Origin: Armigeres subalbatus
Lineage: Eukaryota > Arthropoda > Insecta > Diptera > Culicidae
NCBI RefSeq assembly: GCF_024139115.2
Contig: NC_085139.1
Location: 71,529,203-71,593,202 of the forward strand
Direction: 5' to 3'
DNA length: 64,000 bases
Position 1 is the first letter of the stretch. Every line of letters starts with the position of its first letter. The notes under the pieces are model-generated. The model saw only the letters and a list, made by a program, of their open reading frames with translations, did not search any database and had not been told where the DNA came from. This document shows, in pieces, positions 57,841-64,000 of this stretch. Made by a program: the position numbers and the translations under genes.

Positions 57841-58256
57841 TTGCATATTATTCGGCAACTCGGCCGTACGAAAACCATTTTTTTGTTAAATATCTTGGCT
57901 GTGCATATGCACAGCATATGTTTCGAAATGGACAAATTGATATGAAATTTGCGAAAAAGAATCCACGTGTCTTGGAGGGACTCGAACCCTCAACCTCCTA
58001 CTCTCTAGATAGGCGTGATAACCCCTACACAACAAGACCACTTAAAGGTCACGTTTGCGGAAAAGCCATCAGAATCCGAGTACCAACCTCCACCGCGGTT
58101 AGCTCTCTTTTTTGCAAATTGAATATCTTTCGGATGCTTGATTTGTCCAATCTCCACATGTGCTTTACTATTGTATATCCACAGCCAAGCGAGTGCAGCC
58201 AAGATATTTAACAAAAAAATGGTTTTCGTACGGCCAAGTTGCCGAATAATATGCAA
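57841..58256. mobile_element. TTAA-flanked MITE carrying a tRNA-like cloverleaf
   Basis: Inverted ends of about 60 bp begin TTGCATATTATTCGGCAACT. TTAA lies on both sides (57837-57840 and 58257-58260), the piggyBac signature. The interior contains a tRNA-like sequence on the minus strand (57967-58039). The inner 310 bp recurs inverted at 58463-58775 with only a few differences. Confidence 0.7.
57967..58039 (-). tRNA. tRNA-like cloverleaf (copy 1)
   Basis: Identical in structure to copy 2 (58622-58694) but on the minus strand. It has a perfect box B (GGTTCGAGTCC) and a T-run shortly downstream. It lies inside a MITE, so it may be a captured tRNA or the head of a SINE rather than a functional tRNA. 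Confidence 0.45.
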
Positions 58257-58264
58257 TTAATTGT

Positions 58265-58462
58265 AATCAAGTGTCGGTCTTTCACCGTCATTAGTCGTCT
58301 GAGTACACGCGACCGCTTACGTAAAAGGCAATCAAACTCATCAAATGCTTTAGCCAAGCAAGCCTTTGGCACAGCAGAGTGCGATTGAATTCGCATTCTA
58401 TACCGTCCCGCCCAGACAGTTACTGGGGGCATGGAGTGTGATCCTCTCGTTTAATAAACAAT
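58265..58462. other. Spacer between inverted copies
   Basis: About 200 bp of unique sequence between the two inverted copies. No feature. Confidence 0.4.
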
Positions 58463-58775
58463 GTGCACTCGCTTGGCTGTGGGTATACAATAGTAAAGCA
58501 CATGTGGAGATTGGACAAATAAAGCATCCGAAAGATATTCAATTTGCAAAAAAGAGAGCTAACCGCGGTGGAGGTTGGTACTCGGATTCTGATGGCTTTT
58601 CCGCAAACGTGACCTTTAAGTGGTCTTGTTGTGTAGGGGTTATCACGCCTATCTAGAGAGTAGGAGGTTGAGGGTTCGAGTCCCTCCAAGACACGTGGAT
58701 TCTTTTTCGCAAATTTCATATCGATTTGTCCATTTCGAAACATATGCTGTGCATATGCACAGCCAAGATATTTAA
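58463..58775. repeat. Inverted copy of the MITE core
   Basis: Reverse complement of about 57890-58200 with roughly 1-2% difference. It lacks the outer TTGCATATTATTCGG ends. It runs from gtgcactcgcttggctgtgg to agccaagatatttaacaaaa. Confidence 0.85.
58622..58694 (+). tRNA. tRNA-like cloverleaf (copy 2)
   Basis: A 73-nt sequence folds as a cloverleaf: acceptor GGTCTTG/CAAGACA (6 of 7 pairs), D arm GTG/CAC with a GG in the loop, anticodon arm CCTAT-CTAGAGA-GTAGG (5 pairs, putative anticodon AGA), variable loop of 5 nt, T arm GAGGG-TTCGAGT-CCCTC (5 perfect pairs). Box A-like TTGTGTAGGGG and box B GGTTCGAGTCC are present. A T5 run at 58703-58707 could end Pol III transcription. AGA would be serine, but the long variable arm of tRNA-Ser is missing, so a true tRNA is unlikely. 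A Pol III-transcribed tRNA-derived element is more plausible. Confidence 0.5.
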
Positions 58776-58964
58776 CAAAAAAAACAGATACCTAATACAA
58801 AAATAAATACTAAATTGTTTTTCAGCCATTCTCTGAATAAAATGTAAAAGAAAGACAATTTAAACTACCTAATTCTATTTTGTTAATGAAAATAATGAAA
58901 GTGATTGTTGAAACATTGATATATTGATATTATATTCTATTACACTAATTATTAGACCAACAAT

Positions 58965-59253
58965 CTTCTTCTTCTTATTGGCATTACATCCCCACACTGG
59001 GACAGAGCCGCCTCGCAGCTTAGTGTTCATTAAGCACTTCCACAGTTATTAACTGCGAGGTTTCTAAGCCAAGTTACCACTTTTGCATTCGTATATCATG
59101 AGGCTAACACGATGATACTTTTATGCCCAGGGAAGTCGAGACAATTTCCAATCCGAAAATTACCTAGACCGGCACCGGGAATCGAACCCAGTCACCCTCA
59201 GCATGGTCTTACTTTGTAGCCGCGCGTCTTACCGCACGGCTAAGGAGGGCCCC
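58965..59253 (-). mobile_element. Feilai: Feilai SINE
   Basis: Minus-strand copy: 5' GGGGCCCTCCTTAGCCGTGC with a tRNA-like head (box B GGGTTCGATTCCC), then the conserved body (tggaaattgtctcgacttcc, catgatatacgaatgcaaaa), ending in the gaagaagaag tail. A 10-bp duplication, gaccaacaat, lies at 58955-58964 and 59254-59263. I recognise this as Feilai, described from Aedes aegypti. Full length and flanked by an exact duplication, so a fairly recent insertion. Confidence 0.93.
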
Positions 59254-59351
59254 GACCAACAATAAAAATATTATTAAAAGAATAATATTATTTTCGTACG
59301 TTACATCAACATTACTGCGTTATCTTCATAGCAGAGATTCAATCCCTCAAA

Positions 59352-59690
59352 TTAACTTTCAAATTCAAAAAGATTAGCGTGCGCTCCACGCCGTATCGTA
59401 CCTGCCGGATCGGAAGCCATCTTTGCAGGATTGCTGTCCGGCATTCTTGCAACATGCCCTACCCATCGTACCCTTCTGGCATTTGCTACCTTCTGGATGC
59501 TGGGTTCGCCGTAGAGCTGGGCGAGCTCGTGGTTCATTTTCGCCGCCACACACCGTCTTCTTGCACACCACCAAATATGGTCCTAAGCACCCGTCTCTCG
59601 AATAATCCGAGTGCTTGCAAGTCCTGCTCGAGAATTGTCCATTTTTATGTCCGTAGAGAACTACCGGCCTTATCAACGTCATCGTAAAAA
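59352..59690 (-). pseudogene. RTE-clade ORF2 C-terminal fragment
   Basis: Minus-strand reading gives LIRPVVLYGH, then (after a frameshift) LFERRVLRTIFGGVQEDGVW, then MNHELAQLYGEPSIQKVANA RRVRWVGHVARMPDSNPAKM and DPAGTIRRGAH. This is the tail of RTE-clade ORF2 (JAM1-type in Aedes). Two frameshifts. It probably belongs with the piece at 61878-62040, which encodes the block just upstream on the same strand. Confidence 0.82.
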
Positions 59691-60167
59691 TTTTAGGAGG
59701 AATTATTTAAGCTTCAAATATTATTGTTCAAGCAGAGGGGAACTTATCAAATTTCAATCCGCGAAATGCGTGACATGCAAAGTCAAATTCGCGCCTGTGT
59801 AAACAAAACCGTGACAAACCGAAATATGGTTTCTTTGCATCGTTTCTTCATTACGAAACTTTAATAATTTTACACATGAATCTATCGGCAAAGGATTTTA
59901 GAATCTGCTCTCAAGTGATAGACGATTATTGGGAGGCATAAACCTCTCCAAATCATACGAAGCCATAAAAACAAGTTTATCGCAACTTGGTACAAATAGA
60001 AAAAAATCTATAATTTTCGACGCCGTACTTGAAGGAGTCCGCAAATTTAGACGTAAACTACGTCTAAGGGGAAGACTCGGATACAGGGTGTGTAGTCTAG
60101 TGTAGTCTACACATACACAGCCAGTTCGTAAAAGAATACTGGAAAGTGATAGATTCGACGACATCTA
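59691..60167. other. Interval without recognised feature
   Basis: Frame 59898-60164 (-) has no motif. The word tgtagtctagtgtagtctac near 60100 is a short imperfect repeat. Confidence 0.4.
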
Positions 60168-61510
60168 CCGTGCGGGACCGAAATCCGTACAGCACCGAAA
60201 TCCGTCCACCTCATGAGATACCACAAACAAATCTTCAGCCACCAAAAGCGGAGTTGCCGCCATTTTGTTTTCGGGTAGAGCATAATTGCATCAAAAGTAA
60301 CTGTTTTAATTGCTAATTGCGATTCATTACATAAGATAAACGGAATACAAATCGAAATGATCGCTTCTCAAGGTGCGTATCGAACTATTTACAGTGCTAG
60401 TTTAGTCAATCAGACTGTTTGAATTAAAATATTTAGTTAAAAATAGCTGTACGGACTTTGATCCTTTGATTCGAAATCCGTCCAAGGTGGACGGATTTCG
60501 AGTCAGGAGTAGTTGAGTTTTTAATGAGTAAATGTGAAATACTTCAAAAGTAGAAGCCTTCATGCTTCTGTGTCGATGACAAACGTTTTATTTACATTCG
60601 ATTCTTATTTTCTAATTTTTTTAACTATTTTTATTTGCTAATTATCTATTACATGCATTCATCTCTTAAACTAGGTGTTCCGTGTTTTCTTAACACTATC
60701 ATCCTTATTTTCTATGTTACATTTATAGTTATAATTAACACATTTCAATTGCCTCTGGCAGTTGGGATTTTTCCTTTGACTGAATTGGAATTAAAGTGTT
60801 TTCAACTTAAACTAAACTTAACCTAATATTAAGGGTACATACAATAGAAGATTGCAACAATTTTTGTCTAAAATTGAAAATTATTTTGTTGGACATTTTT
60901 TACAATGTCTCAATATAAGAAATGCTATGAAGTTCATTGGTACTATACCACAGAGGCAACTTCAGAATCATTTTCAAAACTTAATTTTGAATCCTCTGAA
61001 GTGCCTTCTTTCTTGTATTGCAGCAACAAGTCCATATTGGCACAGCATACAACATGGCAGGGCTAAAAATTTGGTTTGTAAATCAGAAGTTTGTTCTTAA
61101 GACAAAGTTTTGATTTTCTGTTTATAAGTGGATATAGACACTTAATATATTTGGTACATTTGGCTTGAAGGCCTTCAATGTGATTTTTAAAAGTTGATTT
61201 TTGATCTAGCAGAAGTCCTAAATATTTAGCTTCGCTAGACCAATTAATTGGAATCCCATTCATAGTGACAATATGTCTGCTAGAAGGTTTCAGCTCTCGG
61301 CTTATGTGGAAAAATTATAAGCTGAGTTTCGGAAGCATTCGGGAAAATTTTCTATGTTTGCAGGTAAGTGGAGAAAATATCCAAACTTTTTTGCAATCGA
61401 CTACAAATGACACGAAGGCTTCGCGCTTTGGCTGAAAGGCCTGTGTTCTAATGACTTTTTTTTATCTATATACTAAGGTGCTTAAGTGTACGGATTTCGA
61501 TGCCCCACGG
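60168..61510. mobile_element. TA-flanked element with CGAAATCCGTACA ends
   Basis: Inverted ends CCGTGCGGGACCGAAATCCG / CCGTGGGGCATCGAAATCCG, continuing tacA. TA lies on both sides (60166-60167 and 61511-61512). The word cgaaatccgt is repeated near the left end and in a palindrome at about 60470-60502. No transposase. A non-LTR fragment has inserted inside (60615-61443). Confidence 0.7.
60615..61443 (-). pseudogene. 5'-truncated Jockey/CR1-like element, 3' end
   Basis: Same family as 4740-5330, on the minus strand. It begins abruptly at 61443 in the RT region just after motif C, includes a frame at 61063-61263 (NWSSEAKYLGLLLDQKSTFK NHIEG..., ..YPLINRKSKL, the thumb block), further broken coding sequence to about 60850, and a 3' UTR to about 60615. 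It retains the region deleted in the first copy. 5' truncation is usual for such elements. Confidence 0.8.
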
Positions 61511-61539
61511 TATCACTTTTCTTGTCATTATTTAAAGAG

Positions 61540-61870
61540 TCGTTCGGCTGAATTGATCATATTGCCAAAATGTCGTTTAGCCGATTTGGCCATTTGGCAG
61601 AAAATGCTGTTTGGTCGAAATAGTTGTGTCTGCAGGGCATTTTGAACCAAAATGGCCCTTTCTGCCAAATTACCATTTCGACCAAAAGACTTGTTAGACT
61701 AAACAACTTTTTAGACAAAATTTCCAGTTTGGTCTAATGTCCCTTTCGGCTGTATGTCGCTTTCGGCCAAATGACATTTTTATTCAAACTATTTTCGGTA
61801 CTTTTGGACAAATTTGTTTGGTCAGAAAAGGTCATTTGGCCTAAAGGATCGTTCGACAGAAAGGCTATTT
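61540..61870. repeat. Degenerate TTTGGCC/GGCCATTT minisatellite
   Basis: Units of about 20 bp mixing tttggccatttggc, ggtctaatgtccctttcggc, ggccaaatgacatttt. Same word family as at 9226-9268 and 10215-10310. Confidence 0.7.
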
Positions 61871-61877
61871 ACCAAGG

Positions 61878-62040
61878 CCGGATAACATCATTATCGTACG
61901 TAACTAATGTTCCAAGATACACAAATTCTTCTACCACTTCAAATTTTTTAACCATCCAGCCCCATTTCACTACCACCACCACTAATGAACTCACGTTGAT
62001 TTCCAGCGACCGTGTACATCGTTTTGCTGGTACGTGAGTC
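61878..62040 (-). pseudogene. RTE-clade ORF2 fragment (upstream block)
   Basis: Minus-strand reading gives FEVVEEFVYLGTLVTYDNDV, the block that precedes the tail found at 59352-59690 in RTE-clade proteins. Before it is a degraded KW/G-rich stretch. Order and strand suggest one old RTE copy split by later material, with the segment between missing. Confidence 0.65.
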
Positions 62041-62109
62041 CAACCCTCGCTATCTCCCTCTCAAAAAGCACAAAAGTGACGGCACGGCGGTCGATCCCGA
62101 ACTTACATG

Positions 62110-62290
62110 TAGTTCCTCCAAAAAAAATCCGTCAAAAGTACCTACGAAAAATCCTTCCGAATTTCCTCTAGAAATATTTCCAGGGATTCTTCCGGAAATC
62201 ACTTCATCAACTGATTCGAAAACTCCTTCGCAAATCCCTTCAAGAGTTTATCCAAAACAATCTATCAAAAGTTTCTCTAGAAATTCGTTC
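62110..62290. repeat. Degenerate TTCC/GGAA minisatellite
   Basis: Irregular words such as aaatccttccgaatttcctc and gggattcttccggaaatcac, like 30590-30960. Confidence 0.5.
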
Positions 62291-62296
62291 GGACAT

Positions 62297-64000
62297 TAAA
62301 TTTTTAAATTTTTAAATTTTTAAATTTTTAAATTTTTAAGTTTTTAAATTCTTAAATTTTTAAATTTTTAAATTTTTAAATTTTTAAATTTTTAAATTTT
62401 TAAATTTTTAAATTTTTAAATTTTCAAATTTTTAAATTTTTAAATTTTTAAATTTTAATATTTTTATTTTTTTTTTAATTTTTGAATTTTTAAATTTTGA
62501 AACTTTTAAATTTTAAAATTTAAATTTTTAAATTTTAAATTTTAAATTTTAAATTTTTAAATTTTAAATTTTTAAATTTTAAATTTTAAATTTTAAATTT
62601 TTAAATTTTAAATTTTAAATTTTTAAATTTTAAATTTTTAAATTTTAAATTTTAAATTTTAAATTTTTAAATTTTAAATTTTTAAATTTTAAATTTTGAA
62701 ATTTTAAATTTTAAATTTTTAAATTTTTAAATTTTAAATTTTAAATTTTAAATTTTTAAACTTTTAAATTTATAAATTTTAAATTTTAAATTTAAATTTC
62801 AAATTTTTAAATTTTAAATTTTAAATTTTTAAATTTTAAATTTTTAAATTTTAAATTTTTAAATTTTAAATTTTAAATTTTAAATTTTTAAATTTTAAAT
62901 TTTAAATTTTAAATTTTTAAATTTTTAAATTTTAAATTTTAAATTTTAAATTTTAAATTTTTAAATTTTAAATTTTAAATTTTAAATTTTAAATTTTAAA
63001 TTTTTAAATTTTTAAATTTTAAATTTTTAAATTTTAAATTTTAAATTTTAAATTTTTAAATTTTAAATTTTAAATTTTAAATTTTAAATTTTAAATTTTA
63101 AATTTTAAATTTTTAAATTTTTAAATTTTAAATTTTTAAATTTTAAATTTTAAATTTTAAATTTTAAATTTTAAATTTTTAAATTTTAAATTTTTAAATT
63201 TTTAAATTTTAAATTTTAAATTTTTAAATTTTAAATTTTAAATTTTAAATTTTAAATTTTAAATTTTTAAATTTTTAAATTTTAAATTTTAAATTTTAAA
63301 TTTTAAATTTTAAATTTTTAAATTTTAAATTTTAAATTTTTAAATTTTAAATTTTTAAATTTTAAATTTTAAATTTTTAAATTTTTAAATTTTAAATTTT
63401 AAATTTTTAAATTTTAAATTTTTAAATTTTAAATTTTAAATTTTAAATTTTTAAATTTTAAATTTTAAATTTTAAATTTTAAATTTTAAATTTTAAATTT
63501 TAAATTTTTACATTTAAAATTTTTAAAATTTTTAAGTTTAAAATTTTGAAATTTTTAAACTTTTGGATTTTTATTTTCAAATTTCTAAATTTTTAAATTT
63601 TAAATTTGAATTTTTTAAATTTTAAAATTTAAAATTTTTAAAATTTTTAAATTTTTAAGTCTTTAAATTTATAAATTTTTAATTTTTAAAATTTTAAAAT
63701 TTTAAAATTTTCAAATTTTTAAATTTTGAATTTTTGAATTTTAAATTTTTGAATTTTGAATTTTAAATTTTAAATTTTAAATTTTATATTTCTAAATTTT
63801 TAAATTTTGAATTTTTAAATTTTGAATTTTAAATTTTTAAATTTTAAATTTTTAAATTTTAAATTTTAAATTTTAAATTTTTAAATTTTAAATTTTAAAT
63901 TTTAAATTTTAAAATTTTAAATTTTTCAAATTTTCAAATTTTAAATTTTAAATTTTAAATTTTAAATTTTTAAATTTTAAATTTTAAATTTTAAAATTTT
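62297..64000. repeat. A3T4/A3T5 array, runs off the window
   Basis: A 1.7-kb array of aaatttt (7 bp) and aaattttt (8 bp) units. About 62297-62455 is nearly pure 8-mer, then a degenerate patch, then about 62521-63510 mixes runs of 7-mers with single 8-mers, then a degenerate patch to about 63830 and a mixed end. The true length is unknown because it reaches the last base. Confidence 0.95.

Noticed and set aside
58622..58694. Calling a functional tRNA-Ser(AGA)
   Set aside because: The long variable arm of serine tRNAs is absent, the first acceptor pair is mismatched, and the sequence is repeated in a MITE.

Overview
The window looks like nuclear DNA from a mosquito of the genus Aedes. The strongest marker is a tRNA-derived SINE at 58965-59253 that I recognise as Feilai, a family described from Aedes aegypti. 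It is supported by I-, R1-, Jockey/CR1- and RTE-clade retrotransposons, a BEL/Pao copy, and many hAT, Tc1/mariner, PIF/Harbinger and foldback elements. I found no convincing intact host gene. Essentially all recognisable coding sequence belongs to transposable elements (TEs), most of it broken.

Layout. 1-12.7 kb: foldback MITEs, an hAT-type element carrying a 24-bp hairpin minisatellite (2197-3916, 8-bp target-site duplication, TSD), a deleted non-LTR copy (4740-5330), a purine-only tract of about 0.9 kb (9270-10198) and a duplicated 0.23-kb segment. 12.7-39.1 kb: a TE-in-TE stack. Pieces of a Jockey-like reverse transcriptase (12743-13115, 27700-28078, 29299-29480, and possibly 37983-38450) surround an I-clade element on the minus strand (14390 to about 27680). 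That element is itself broken by an R1-clade element (15636-19829, with a 1364-bp tandem duplication across its 5' junction), a TA-flanked element (21692-23619, with two MITEs inside) and an hAT foldback (24755-26332). Cutting out each insertion with one TSD copy restores the I-element reading frame at all three sites, so these boundaries are firm. The Jockey-like piece is split by an hAT with transposase remains (28079-29290). A 4.26-kb hAT-flanked block (32169-36425) contains a Transib/CMC-like element (32762-34906). 39.3-42.9 kb: nothing recognisable.

42.9-50.2 kb: a nearly full-length R1-clade element on the minus strand (5' UTR, ORF1, ORF2, poly-A). It has one frameshift in each ORF, and a deleted BEL/Pao copy (47832-49532, 5-bp TSD) sits in its 5' leader. 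The BEL copy keeps a full 5' LTR, a gag-like ORF with a PHD finger, and only the last 55 bp or so of its 3' LTR. 50.2-56.3 kb: a TTA-flanked 5.6-kb element enclosing a TA-flanked 4-kb element, which encloses a foldback. 56.3-62.3 kb: small MITEs, a TTAA-flanked element with a well-formed tRNA-like cloverleaf plus an almost identical inverted copy, Feilai, RTE-clade fragments, and a TA-flanked element split by a non-LTR fragment. 62.3 kb to the end: a 1.7-kb array of A3T4/A3T5 units running off the window.

The elements do not form a pathway. They are layers of insertion whose order can be read from the nesting. The features least well explained by known families are the cloverleaf MITE pair, the hairpin minisatellite inside an hAT, and the tandem duplication with clustered homopolymer losses.
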